The notes: generated by a model not told the origin, from the sequence alone. Shown: positions 8,505 to 16,742, numbered from the stretch's first letter. The stretch: DNA of 64,000 nt from Alphaproteobacteria bacterium (GCA_020632755.1 JACKEY010000005.1:434001-498000), one strand, 5' to 3'. A program made the numbers and translations.

Positions 8505-10366
8505 GCCGCGCCCCCGGTGAAGGCGGGCAGCACGATCCGCCACTCCAGGCGGTCGGCGCCTTCTTCCGGCTCGACCAGCCGGCCGCCGTGCGCGGCGAGG
8601 ACCTGCCGGCTGGCCCACAGGCCCATGCCCTGGGCCATCCAGTCGTCCTCGCCGACCCGCGCCGGGCCGTCGATGCGCAGACTGAGCCCGGCCTGGGGGC
8701 CGCTGCCGCGCTGTGCGGGGAGGAGGGAACCGGAGAGGAGCACGGTGGATCCGGGAGCCGCGGCTGCGCGCAGGCTCGCGAGCAGCTGGACCAGGGCCTG
8801 GGCCAGGGAGTCCCGGTCGCCGCGGACCACCAGGCCCTCGCCCGGTACCCGCTGCACGGTGACCCCCCGGTCGTGGAAGGTGCTGCCCACCAGGTCGAGG
8901 ACCTCGTCGAGCAGCCTCTGCAGGTCTACCACGGACCACTCGCCGGGATCCAACGTGGCCCGGGTGGGGTCGGCCCGGGAGAAGCGCTGGAGCCGGCGCA
9001 CGATCTCGCTGCACCGCACCGTCTGCGCCTCGACCTCGCCGAGCATGGCGGCCAGCCCGGGGTCCTTCTCCTGCAAGCGGGCGCGGGTGACCTGGGTCAG
9101 GCCCAGGATGCCGGCCAGCGGATTGTTCAGCTCGTGGGCCAGCCCGGCGCCCATCTCGCCGACCGCGGCCAGGCGAGCCGACTGGACCAGCCGGTCCTGG
9201 GCTTCCGCGAGCTGGCGGGTACGCTCCTCGACCCGGGCCTGGAGCTCCTGGTTGAAGGCCTCGATCTCCTGGTTCTTGGACGCGATGACCTCACGGTCGT
9301 GCGCCAGTCGCCGGCTCATGAAGTTGAAGGCCCGAGTGAGCTCGGACAGCTCGCCGCCGTCCTCGGGGCCGGGCACCTGGCGGCCGTAGTCGCCCTCGGC
9401 CACCGCCAGGGCGCCGTCCCGGAGCGCGAGCACCGGCGTGTTGATCTGCGACGCGAAGATGATGCCCAGCACGGCGGACAGCAGCATGGCGACGGCGGCG
9501 ACGTAGGCCGTGCGGAAGCTGATGTCGGTCGCAGCACTCAGCACCGTGTCCAGCGGCTCGGCCACCACCACTCGCCAGCCGGTGCCCGGCACCGCGGCCG
9601 ACGCGGCCAGCACATCGACCGCGGCGCCGTCCTCGTCGCGGCCCTCGTAGCGGAGCTCCTCCACCAGCACATCTGCCGGCAGGGCGGCGACGGCGGCCCG
9701 GTCCACCAGGGCCGGCGACCCGACCAGCACCTGCCCCTGTGTTCCGACCAGGGCGAGCCGCTCGGCGCTGCCCTCGCCCCTGGCGAAGCGAACGCCCAGC
9801 GCCGTCAGGTCCAGCTCGACCCCCAGGACGAAGTCGCCGGCTGCCGAGCGGGCCGCCAGGGGCATCACCGGCAAGGCACGACCGTCGGGGAAGTAAGGCT
9901 GTCCGATGCCGATGCCGCCGGGGGCGATGCCGGGGCGAAGGCGCTCCAGGGCGTCGCGGAAGGCCTGGAAGCGTGCATCGTCGACCGCGTCCCGGCCGGC
10001 GCGGGCCGCGGGCTCGGGGCGGGCCAGGAAGAAGCTGGGCGACAGGTCGGCGCCGTTGGCGTCCACCAGCGCCACGATGTGGACCTCGGGGTTCTGCTGG
10101 TAGACCAGCCGCAGGAAGGCGTTGCGCTCGGCGTCGGGCAGGGCCGCGAGATCGAAGGTCCGGGCCTGGCGGGACAACAGCTCCTGCTGCATGCGCAACC
10201 AGCCGGTGACGTGGTCGGCCAGTGCCTCGGACGTCCGGACCTGGACCTCGGTGACCTTGGCGACCACGCGGGTCGTGGCGACGTGATTCGCCACCAGCCC
10301 GAGCATGGCCAGCGGCGCGAGTGCCGCCAGCACCGCCAGGATCACGAAGCGCGTGCGCAGGCGCAC
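8501..10366 (-). CDS. Transmembrane histidine kinase with degenerate ATPase domain
   Basis: 621 residues: a membrane segment (about 6-28), a Cache-like periplasmic sensor (about 30-270), a second membrane segment (about 280-305), HAMP (about 306-360), a coiled coil and a HisKA domain with intact phosphoacceptor (GAGLAHELNNPLAGILGL). The HATPase_c region is recognisable by position but eroded. The N-box reads QALVQLLASLRAAA with no Asn, no DxGxG G1 box is seen, and only a remnant of G2 remains (QGMGLWASRQVLAAHGG). It may be a sensor that dimerises with, or is phosphorylated by, another kinase rather than an autokinase. It follows the hybrid kinase gene after 9 nt. Confidence 0.85.
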   Translation of the reverse strand: MRLRTRFVILAVLAALAPLAMLGLVANHVATTRVVAKVTEVQVRTSEALADHVTGWLRMQQELLSRQARTFDLAALPDAERNAFLRLVYQQNPEVHIVALVDANGADLSPSFFLARPEPAARAGRDAVDDARFQAFRDALERLRPGIAPGGIGIGQPYFPDGRALPVMPLAARSAAGDFVLGVELDLTALGVRFARGEGSAERLALVGTQGQVLVGSPALVDRAAVAALPADVLVEELRYEGRDEDGAAVDVLAASAAVPGTGWRVVVAEPLDTVLSAATDISFRTAYVAAVAMLLSAVLGIIFASQINTPVLALRDGALAVAEGDYGRQVPGPEDGGELSELTRAFNFMSRRLAHDREVIASKNQEIEAFNQELQARVEERTRQLAEAQDRLVQSARLAAVGEMGAGLAHELNNPLAGILGLTQVTRARLQEKDPGLAAMLGEVEAQTVRCSEIVRRLQRFSRADPTRATLDPGEWSVVDLQRLLDEVLDLVGSTFHDRGVTVQRVPGEGLVVRGDRDSLAQALVQLLASLRAAAAPGSTVLLSGSLLPAQRGSGPQAGLSLRIDGPARVGEDDWMAQGMGLWASRQVLAAHGGRLVEPEEGADRLEWRIVLPAFTGGAA

Positions 10367-10375
10367 CGCGCGCTC

Positions 10376-11572
10376 CTACGACGCCGCGGGGAGCTTGATG
10401 CGGAAGGTCGTGCCGTCGCCCACACCGCTCTCGACCTGGACGCTGCCCCGGTACTTGGTGACGATGCGCCACACGACGTTGAGCCCCAGGCCCGTGCCCT
10501 TCCCCGGGGGCTTGGTCGTGTAGAACGGGTCGAACACGATGCCCAGCTTGTCGTTGGGGATGCCGGTGCCGTTGTCGCGGACCGACGCCCGTACGGCTCC
10601 CGGCTCGGTGTCGACCTGGACCCGCACCTTGCCGCCCCCGTCGGGGTGGTGCTCACGCACCGCCTCGCAGGCGTTCTTGAACAGGTTCACGAAGACCTGC
10701 TGCACCTCGTTGACGCGGGCCTGCACGACGGCGCCGGGCGTCAGCGCGAGCTCGACCTCGATGCCGTCGGTGGGGGCGGTGCGCTGCACGAGCTTCACCG
10801 CGTCCTCGGCCACCTTCGCGACGTCGACGGTGGTCTGGTACTCGCCGCTCGCGGCCCGGGAGTAGCCGGACAGCTCGACCACGATGTCGCGGATGTTGCG
10901 GCAGTACTCGACGATGTCGCCGGCGTACTCGCGGGTCAGCTCGGGCTCGGACTCGTCGAGGATCGCTTCCGCCAGGCCCATGATGCCGAACAGCGGGCTG
11001 CTGATCTCGTGCGCGACACCGGCGGCCAGGGTGCCGATGCCGGCCAGCTTCTCGGACTGGATGAGCTCGGCCTGCAGCTCGCGGGCTTCGTCCAGGGCGA
11101 CCTGCAGGGCGTCGTTCTTGTCCTTGAGGTCGACCAGCAGCCGCGCGTTCTCGCGGGCGATGCGCTGCCGATCCAGGGCCCGCTCGACCTTGCGGCGGAT
11201 CTCGAAGACGTTGTTGAGCGGCTTGAGCACGTAGTCGTAGGCGCCGAGCTCCATGGCCTGGATCGCGGTCTCCAGGCTGCCGTAGCCGGTCACCACGATG
11301 ACCTCGGTCGTCGGGTCGCGCTGCTTGGCGAGCTCGAGCAGGACGAGTCCGCCGACGTCCGGCAGGTTCTTGTCCGTGACCAGGATGTCGCAGCCCTGTT
11401 CTTCGATCACCCGCCGGGCGTCGTTGCCGGTGCCGACCGTGGTCAGCCGGTAGGGCTGGTCCTCGAAGACGGCGCGCAGGATCTGCAGGATCACCGGCTC
11501 GTCGTCGACCACCAGCAGGTGGGCCGTCGCGCCGCGCGCCGGGGAGCCGGAGGGGGGAGAGGGGCTGTCCAT
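10376..11572 (-). CDS. Response regulator-histidine kinase hybrid
   Basis: 398 residues. An N-terminal receiver domain (about 15-135) has its Asp in VTDKNLP and its Lys in VLKPLN. A coiled coil follows, then HisKA (about 185-250, GVAHEISSPLFGIMG) and an intact HATPase_c: N-box FVNLFKNACEA, G1 VRDNGTGIP, F/G2 DPFYTTKPPGKGTGLGLN. There is no membrane segment. The receiver is expected to gate the kinase in response to an upstream phosphodonor. I chose the ATG giving MDSPSPPSG; an in-frame start 42 nt upstream lacks a ribosome-binding site. It is the first gene of the seven-gene operon. No DNA-binding output domain is encoded anywhere in that operon. Confidence 0.85.
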   Translation of the reverse strand: MDSPSPPSGSPARGATAHLLVVDDEPVILQILRAVFEDQPYRLTTVGTGNDARRVIEEQGCDILVTDKNLPDVGGLVLLELAKQRDPTTEVIVVTGYGSLETAIQAMELGAYDYVLKPLNNVFEIRRKVERALDRQRIARENARLLVDLKDKNDALQVALDEARELQAELIQSEKLAGIGTLAAGVAHEISSPLFGIMGLAEAILDESEPELTREYAGDIVEYCRNIRDIVVELSGYSRAASGEYQTTVDVAKVAEDAVKLVQRTAPTDGIEVELALTPGAVVQARVNEVQQVFVNLFKNACEAVREHHPDGGGKVRVQVDTEPGAVRASVRDNGTGIPNDKLGIVFDPFYTTKPPGKGTGLGLNVVWRIVTKYRGSVQVESGVGDGTTFRIKLPAAS

Positions 11573-11700
11573 GAACTCTCTGCTCCCGATGGTCGGGGGG
11601 ACCCCGAGGGGCAAGGTCGCAGAAGCGACGCTGGCGAGGGGTCCGTCGATGCCCTGGCCGACTCTGGAGTGGCCACGTTAGCACGCACTCGGCGAGCGGG
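11573..11700 (-). promoter_or_regulatory. Leader/promoter region of the seven-gene operon
   Basis: The spacer upstream of the hybrid kinase holds two short hairpins: 11593-11607 (6-bp stem TCGGGG/CCCCGA) and 11616-11629 (GTCGC, AGAA loop, GCGAC). On the minus strand a TAACGT -10-like hexamer lies at 11675-11680. I see no convincing -35. Assignment as promoter and leader is tentative. Confidence 0.3.
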
Positions 11701-11721
11701 CCCGGGCCTTGCGCCCCGGCG

Positions 11722-11750
11722 TTGACACCCGCCCGGACCCCTGTGACACT
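11722..11750 (+). promoter_or_regulatory. Sigma-70-like promoter for the calcium-repeat lipoprotein
   Basis: A perfect TTGACA (-35) at 11722-11727 is separated by 17 bp from GACACT at 11745-11750, which matches three of six positions of the -10 consensus. The lipoprotein ATG follows 28 bp downstream. Confidence 0.5.
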
Positions 11751-11777
11751 CGCTCCTCCTCCGCCCGTCCCCCCCGG

Positions 11778-12347
11778 ATGTCCACGATGACGGCTCGCAC
11801 GCTGCTTCTGCTCGCCCTCCCCCTCGCTGCCTGCGGGGGAAAGAAGAAGACCGGCGGTGAGGTCCGCCGGGCCGCGGTGCTGAGCGAGACGCCCACCGCC
11901 GACGGGCTCACCCGCCAGGACATCGACATCAACGGGGACGGCGTCGCCGACGTGTTCAACTACCAGCGGGAGCGCGCCGACGCGGCCCCGCTGATGGTGC
12001 GCAAGGAGACCGACCTGAACTGGGACGGCCGCATCGACGTCCGGTCCTGGTTCGACGACGCCGGCGAGATGACGAAGGAAGAGATGGACGGCGACTTCGA
12101 CGGCCGGGTCGACTGGACCGACCACTACCAGTCCGGCCGCCGCGTGATGAGCGAGGTCGACACCGACTTCGACGGCATGTTCGACCTGTTCAAGTACTAC
12201 GAGGGCAACGTGCTCCGCCGCAAGGAACGCGACGCCAACAAGGACGGCCGCGTCGACCTGTGGGAGTACCTCGACGACCAGGGCAACGTGGTCAAGGTCG
12301 GCCGGGACACCGACGGCGACGGCGTGATGGACCAGCGCGAGGGCTGA
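11778..12347 (+). CDS. Lipoprotein with DxDxDG calcium-type repeats
   Basis: 189 residues. A short signal peptide ends in a lipobox (LPLAAC), so the mature protein should be membrane-anchored. The body is six tandem copies of a loop like an EF-hand or thrombospondin-type-3 repeat: DINGDGVAD, DLNWDGRID, DGDFDGRVD, DTDFDGMFD, DANKDGRVD and DTDGDGVMD, about 22-24 residues apart, with intervening aromatic-rich strands. Such Asp-rich loops normally bind Ca2+. No catalytic domain is present. Start chosen at MSTMTARTLLLL because upstream in-frame codons do not look like signal sequence. It is a single gene with its own promoter, diverging from the kinase operon. Confidence 0.85.
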   Translation: MSTMTARTLLLLALPLAACGGKKKTGGEVRRAAVLSETPTADGLTRQDIDINGDGVADVFNYQRERADAAPLMVRKETDLNWDGRIDVRSWFDDAGEMTKEEMDGDFDGRVDWTDHYQSGRRVMSEVDTDFDGMFDLFKYYEGNVLRRKERDANKDGRVDLWEYLDDQGNVVKVGRDTDGDGVMDQREG

Positions 12348-12410
12348 GCGCCCGGTCGCGGTCCCCTCCCCTGCGGCCCGCCCCTGCGGCCCTCCTCAGC
12401 GGCCGTCGCG

Positions 12411-13370
12411 TCAGGCCTGCGGCGTGTCGGCGGCGTGCGCCTCGGCCCAGTCGACCAGCTCGGGCAGGGTGTCGCGCAGGTCGTGGTGGCGGGCCCAGCC
12501 CAGGGCCTCGGCGCGAGCCGGGCTGCCGACCAGGACGGGCACGTCGGCGGGGCGCAGCCGACCGGACGCAGGCGCGACGTGGGGCATGCCCCCGCCGGCG
12601 AGCCACGACAGCAGCACCCCCAGCGGGTGGGCCGTGCCCGAGCAGAGCTGCACGATGTCGCCGGGGGCCGCGCGGTCGGCCAGCAGGGCGTAGCCGGCGA
12701 CGATGTCTCGCACGTCGGTGTAGTCGCGGCGCAAGGTCAGGTCCCCGGTGCGGATGGGGGCGGCGGCGCGGCCGAGCATGGTGGCGCGTCGGCCGGCGGC
12801 CAGCTGGCCCGCCCAGTCGGCCAGGGCGTAGCGGGGCGCCTGGCCCGGGCCGGTGTGGTGGAAGGCGCGGGCCACGATCGCGTGCAGGCCGGAGCGGGCG
12901 GCGGCGAGCACGATGCGCTCGGCGGTCTCCTTGGTCCGGCCGTAGAGGCTGTCCGGGGAGAGGGCGTGATCCTCGTCCACCGGGAGGTAGGACGGCTGCC
13001 CGTAGACATGGCAGGTGCTGGCGAAGACGAAGGGCACGCCGGGGCGCAGGCCGGCCAGCAGCGCCTCGGTGCCGCCGACGTTCACTGCGATGGCGCGGTC
13101 GGGATCGGCCGCGCAGTCCCCGACGTGGCTGACGGCGCCCAGGTGGAAGACCAGATCGGGTGCGTCGTACAGGAGCGCCTGGCGGGTGGCGCGGCCGTCG
13201 GCCAGATCCTGCTGGCGGTAGATCACCCCGGCCACGGGATCGGCCACCGGACGGCGCGTCCAGCCGACGACGTGCATGCCTCGGGCCCGCAGGTGGCGGC
13301 AGAGCCACGTACCTGCGAAGCCGCCCGCGCCCGTGACGACGGCCCGCCGGTCGTCGCTGGGACGGCTCAT
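12411..13370 (-). CDS. rmd: GDP-4-dehydro-6-deoxy-D-mannose reductase (RMD-like)
   Basis: 319 residues, an extended short-chain dehydrogenase/reductase. The Rossmann motif GAGGFAG is near residue 14. The catalytic residues sit in FASTCHVYG (Ser/Thr) and LYGRTK (Tyr, Lys). A RDYTDVRDIV motif typical of NDP-sugar epimerase/reductases follows. Next to gmd and manC the natural reading is reduction of GDP-4-keto-6-deoxymannose to GDP-D-rhamnose. GDP-fucose synthase (Fcl) or a 4-epimerase-like product cannot be fully excluded from sequence alone. It overlaps the gmd stop by 4 nt and is last in the operon. Confidence 0.8.
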   Translation of the reverse strand: MSRPSDDRRAVVTGAGGFAGTWLCRHLRARGMHVVGWTRRPVADPVAGVIYRQQDLADGRATRQALLYDAPDLVFHLGAVSHVGDCAADPDRAIAVNVGGTEALLAGLRPGVPFVFASTCHVYGQPSYLPVDEDHALSPDSLYGRTKETAERIVLAAARSGLHAIVARAFHHTGPGQAPRYALADWAGQLAAGRRATMLGRAAAPIRTGDLTLRRDYTDVRDIVAGYALLADRAAPGDIVQLCSGTAHPLGVLLSWLAGGGMPHVAPASGRLRPADVPVLVGSPARAEALGWARHHDLRDTLPELVDWAEAHAADTPQA

Positions 13371-14347
13371 GGCAGGCCGCGCCGGGCCCGATCCAGATCG
13401 GCGTGCACCATGCGCTCGACCAGCTGGTCGAAGTCCACGGTGGGCGACCAGCCCAGGGCCCGGTGGGCAGGGGCCGGGTCGCCACGCAGTGACGGGATCT
13501 CGGCCGGGCGCAGCAGGGCCTCGTCGTGGCGCACGTGCGCACGCCAGTCGCGCCCCACGACGGCGAAGGCCCGGGACACGAAGTCCTGGACCGAGTGGCA
13601 GCGTCCGGTGGCGATCACGTGGTCGCGCGGCGCGTCCTGCTCGAGCATCAGCGTCATGGCCCGCGTGTAGTCGCCAGCGAAGCCCCAGTCGCGCTTCACG
13701 TCCAGCCGCCCCAGGGTCAGGTGGTCGGCGCGGCCGGTCTCGATGGCGGCGACGGCGCGGGTCACCTTGCGGGTCACGAATTCGTTGCCGCGGCGCTCGC
13801 TCTCGTGGTTGAACAGGATGCCGGACACCACGAACAGGCCGTGGCTCTCGCGGTAGTTGACCGTCAGGTGGTGGGCGTAGACCTTGGCGACGCCGTAGGG
13901 GCTGCGCGGGTGGAAGGGGGTGTGCAGGTCCTGGGGCTCGTGCTCGGCCAGGCCGAACATCTCGCTGCTGCTGGCCTGGTAGAACCGGGCATCTGGCGCA
14001 CCCAGGCGCAGCGCCTCGAGCATCCGGGCCGCGCCGAGGGCGGTCACGTCGCCGGTCAGGAGCGGCTGGCGCCAGGACGTCGGCACGAAGCTCTGGGCGG
14101 CCAGGTTGTAGACGTGGTCCGGGCGGACCTCGCGCATCAGGTCGATCAGGCTGCCGAGATCGAGCAGATCGCCCTCGCGCAGCTCCAGGGGGTCCGTGGG
14201 CCGGTCGAGCAGGTGGGCGATGCGCCAGGGATTGGGCGAGGCGCTGCGGCGGGCCACGCCGACCACGCGCCAGCCCCGCGCGAGCAGCTGCTCGGCCAGG
14301 AAGCTGCCGTCCTGGCCGGTCACGCCGGTGATCAGCGCGGTCGGCAT
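13367..14347 (-). CDS. gmd: GDP-mannose 4,6-dehydratase
   Basis: 326 residues, usual length for the family. N-terminal TALITGVTGQDGSFLAE is the hallmark Gmd nucleotide-binding motif. YNLAAQSFVPTSW, ASSSEMFG, SPYGVAKVYAHH (catalytic YxxxK) and NHESERRGNEFVTRKV follow in canonical order. It converts GDP-D-mannose to GDP-4-keto-6-deoxy-D-mannose in the cytosol. Its ATG overlaps the manC stop by one base (TGATG) and its end overlaps rmd, giving a three-step nucleotide-sugar operon for O-antigen or capsule precursors. Confidence 0.93.
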   Translation of the reverse strand: MPTALITGVTGQDGSFLAEQLLARGWRVVGVARRSASPNPWRIAHLLDRPTDPLELREGDLLDLGSLIDLMREVRPDHVYNLAAQSFVPTSWRQPLLTGDVTALGAARMLEALRLGAPDARFYQASSSEMFGLAEHEPQDLHTPFHPRSPYGVAKVYAHHLTVNYRESHGLFVVSGILFNHESERRGNEFVTRKVTRAVAAIETGRADHLTLGRLDVKRDWGFAGDYTRAMTLMLEQDAPRDHVIATGRCHSVQDFVSRAFAVVGRDWRAHVRHDEALLRPAEIPSLRGDPAPAHRALGWSPTVDFDQLVERMVHADLDRARRGLP

Positions 14348-15414
14348 CAGGTGTACTCGTCCAGGTCGCGGGCCTCGAGGGCGGCCAGCACGTCCTTGAG
14401 CTGCTGGGCCCGGCCCTTGTCCATCACCAGGAGCGCGTCGCCGGCATCGACGACGACCAGGTCGGAGACCCCGACCAGGGCGACCAGCCGGTCGGGCACG
14501 AAGACCACGTTGTCGTCGCTGTCGATGGCGATGGACCGGCCCACGCGGCCGCGTCCTCCCTCGACCGGCGGCAGCACCTCGGCCGCCGCCGGCCAGGCGC
14601 CGACATCCGACCAGCCGGGGTCGCAGGGCACGGTCAGGATGTCGTCGTGGCGCTCCATGATGCCGTAGTCGATGCTGGTCGCCTCGAGCTCCGGCCACTG
14701 CGCGTCCAGGGCCGCGGGGTCGGCCGCGATGGCGTCCAGGGCGGCGGCGCTGCGCGGCAGGTGGGCCGTGAAGGCCGTGCGCATCGTGCGGGCCTGGAAC
14801 ACGAACATGCCGGCGTTCCACAGGTGGCGCCCCCCGGCCAGCCAGGCGGCGGCCGTGGCGGCGTCGGGCTTCTCGCGGAACCGGTCGACGACGCGCAGGT
14901 CCTGGCCCGCGAAGCGACCGGCTTCGGCCCCCAGCTCCAGGTAGCCGAAGCCCGTCTCGGGACGCTCGGGCTGGATGCCCAGCGTGACGATGCACGGCCG
15001 CGACGCGGCGGCGGCGGCCGCGCCGGCCAGGGCCTCACGCAGCACCTGGGGCCGGGCGATGACGTGGTCGGCCGGCAGGATCGCCAGCAGGGCATCGGGC
15101 CCTGCGCGCCGCGCGACCTCGACCGCGGCCCAGCCGACACAGGGCGCGGTGTTGCGGCCAGACGGCTCGATGAGCACCTGGTCGGGCGCCAGCATCGGCA
15201 GCTCGGCGCGCACCGCGGCTTCCATGTCCGGGCCGGTGACGACCAGGACGCGCTCGGCGGGGACCAGCGGCGCCAGGCGGTCCACGGTCTGGCGGATCAG
15301 GCTGTGCTCGCCGGTCAGGGCCAGCACCTGCTTGGGCCGATGGCGGCGCGACAGGGGCCAGAACCGGGTCCCCCGGCCTCCGGCGATGATGACAGCGAAC
15401 AGCGGCGGGTTCAT
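14347..15414 (-). CDS. manC: Mannose-1-phosphate guanylyltransferase
   Basis: 355 residues: a stand-alone guanylyltransferase without the C-terminal cupin/isomerase domain of the bifunctional AlgA/ManC type. The pyrophosphorylase signature GGRGTRFWPLSRRHRPKQ lies at residues about 12-29, followed by IEPSGRNTAPCVGWAA and ILPADHVI. It makes GDP-mannose from GTP and mannose-1-phosphate and feeds the downstream gmd and rmd. No mannose isomerase or phosphomannomutase is in the window. A hairpin separates it from the upstream trmL-like gene. Confidence 0.92.
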   Translation of the reverse strand: MNPPLFAVIIAGGRGTRFWPLSRRHRPKQVLALTGEHSLIRQTVDRLAPLVPAERVLVVTGPDMEAAVRAELPMLAPDQVLIEPSGRNTAPCVGWAAVEVARRAGPDALLAILPADHVIARPQVLREALAGAAAAAASRPCIVTLGIQPERPETGFGYLELGAEAGRFAGQDLRVVDRFREKPDAATAAAWLAGGRHLWNAGMFVFQARTMRTAFTAHLPRSAAALDAIAADPAALDAQWPELEATSIDYGIMERHDDILTVPCDPGWSDVGAWPAAAEVLPPVEGGRGRVGRSIAIDSDDNVVFVPDRLVALVGVSDLVVVDAGDALLVMDKGRAQQLKDVLAALEARDLDEYT

Positions 15415-15431
15415 GGCCTCTCCAGAGCGCT

Positions 15432-15455
15432 CCGCCCCCTATCGCGAGGGGGCGG
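15432..15455 (-). terminator. Hairpin between the trmL-like gene and manC
   Basis: A perfect 9-bp stem CCGCCCCCT / AGGGGGCGG with a 6-nt loop lies in the 44-nt gap between two minus-strand genes. There is no T-tract, so it is a weak intrinsic terminator at best; it could also be a processing or mRNA-stabilising element. Confidence 0.45.
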
Positions 15456-15458
15456 GGC

Positions 15459-15986
15459 CTACCCGCCGTCGGCGCCCGGTCCCGGGTCCGCGTAGAGCGC
15501 CGGGTCGACCTGCCCGGCCGCGTGGCAGGCCACCACGGCCACCGCGTTGGCCAGGTTCAGGCTCCGGATCGGTCCGTCGAACGGGATCCGCCACGCCGGG
15601 AAGCGCGCCGCGACGTCTTCCGGCAGGCCGACGCTCTCGCGGCCGAACAGCAGCACGTCGCCGGGCTCGTAGCGGGCGGCCGTGTAGGGCCGTGCGGATC
15701 GCGCGGAGAAGGCGTGCACGCGCCGGCCCTCGGCCCAGGCGAAGAAGGCGTCGGCGTCGTGGTGCTCGACCACGTCGACGTGCTTCCAGTAGTCCAGGCC
15801 CGCGCGGCGCACGGCCTTGTCGTCGGTCTGGAAGCCCAGCGGGTGCACCAGGTGCAGCCGCGCGCGCAGCCCCAGGCACATGCGCCCGATGTTGCCCGCG
15901 TTGGGTCCGATCTCGGGGTGCAGCAGGGCGATGTGCAGCCGGGGCGGCAGCTCATCGCCCGCTGGGGGGTGCGGGGCCGAGGCCAG
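15459..15986 (-). CDS. trmL: TrmL-type tRNA 2'-O-methyltransferase (SPOUT), CTG start proposed
   Basis: A SPOUT methylase of the TrmL/SpoU family. The homologous region starts at LHIALLHPEIGPNAGNIGRM and continues with HPLGF, LFGRESVGLPEDV (SAM-binding knot), IPFDGPIRSLNLANAVAV and a short C-terminus. TrmL 2'-O-methylates the wobble base of certain tRNA-Leu species. No ATG, GTG or TTG exists in frame before the conserved N-terminus; the first ATG would remove the family's first strand and GNIGR motif. The coordinates use a CTG (15984-15986) that has a GAGG six nt upstream inside the end of grpE. Other CTGs at 15950 and 15938 (159 residues, the usual family length) are equally possible. Confidence 0.7.
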   Translation of the reverse strand: MASAPHPPAGDELPPRLHIALLHPEIGPNAGNIGRMCLGLRARLHLVHPLGFQTDDKAVRRAGLDYWKHVDVVEHHDADAFFAWAEGRRVHAFSARSARPYTAARYEPGDVLLFGRESVGLPEDVAARFPAWRIPFDGPIRSLNLANAVAVVACHAAGQVDPALYADPGPGADGG

Positions 15987-15987
15987 C

Positions 15988-16701
15988 TCAGGCCTCGCCG
16001 ACCGGCTCGGGTTCCGAGTAGGCCCCGATGATGACCCGCGCCGGCTTCAGCAGGCGGCTGCCGATGCGGTAGCCGGTGTCGAAGACCTCGACGACCACGT
16101 CGTCGAGCGCCTTGTCCTGGACCGGCATCGTGGTCAGCGCCTCGTGCAGGTTGGGATCGAACCGGGCGCCTCGACCGGGGACCTCCTCCAGGCCGAGCTT
16201 CTTGAAGGCGTCCATGAACTGGTGGAGCACCAGGCCCAGGCCCTTGGCCTGCTCCTCGAGGCCCTCCTTCTCCAGCGTCGCGATGGAGCGCTTGAGGTTC
16301 TCGACCGGCTCGAACAGCGTGCCGACCACCTCGCCGCGGCGCATCTCCTCCTTGATCGAGGCCTGCCGGGCAAGCCGGTCCTTGGTGGCCTGGATCTCGT
16401 CGGACTGCTGGCGGTAGGCGGCGCTCACCGCCTTGAGCCGGGCTTCCAGCGCGGCGACCGTGTCGCGAAGCTGCATGGTCTCGTCGCCGACCAGCGCCAC
16501 GCCTTCGTCATCGGCCGCGCCGAGGTCGACCACGTCGGCCCCGGGGTCGGTGTCGGCGTCGCCGTCCGGCTCGCCGGCCGCGGCTTCGTCGACCGCGTCT
16601 TCGCCCGCGCCGTCGGAGGTCGCGGTGTCGTCGACGTTCGCTTCGTCGAAGGGGGTCTCGTCCGGGCTGGCTTCGCTGTGCTGGGACACGGCTGTCTCCA
16701 T
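15988..16701 (-). CDS. grpE: GrpE nucleotide-exchange factor
   Basis: 237 residues. An acidic disordered N-terminus (1-75) is followed by the long GrpE coiled coil (about 76-150) and the C-terminal beta domain with FDPNLHEALTTMP and GYRIGSRLLKPARVIIG, the family signature. GrpE releases ADP from DnaK. No dnaK or dnaJ lies in the window, which is not unusual. The start giving METAVSQHSEAS sits just downstream of a sigma-70-like promoter. It is followed almost immediately by the trmL-like frame, suggesting translational coupling. Confidence 0.93.
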   Translation of the reverse strand: METAVSQHSEASPDETPFDEANVDDTATSDGAGEDAVDEAAAGEPDGDADTDPGADVVDLGAADDEGVALVGDETMQLRDTVAALEARLKAVSAAYRQQSDEIQATKDRLARQASIKEEMRRGEVVGTLFEPVENLKRSIATLEKEGLEEQAKGLGLVLHQFMDAFKKLGLEEVPGRGARFDPNLHEALTTMPVQDKALDDVVVEVFDTGYRIGSRLLKPARVIIGAYSEPEPVGEA

Positions 16702-16714
16702 GTTCGGGCCGACG

Positions 16715-16742
16715 TGGATAACCACCGCCCCCCACCCGTCAA
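16715..16742 (-). promoter_or_regulatory. Sigma-70-like promoter of grpE
   Basis: On the minus strand TTGACG (plus coordinates 16737-16742), 16 bp, then TATCCA (16715-16720), preceded by TGGT so an extended -10 is possible. The grpE ATG is 13 nt downstream of the -10. No CIRCE-type heat-shock inverted repeat is seen. Confidence 0.5.
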
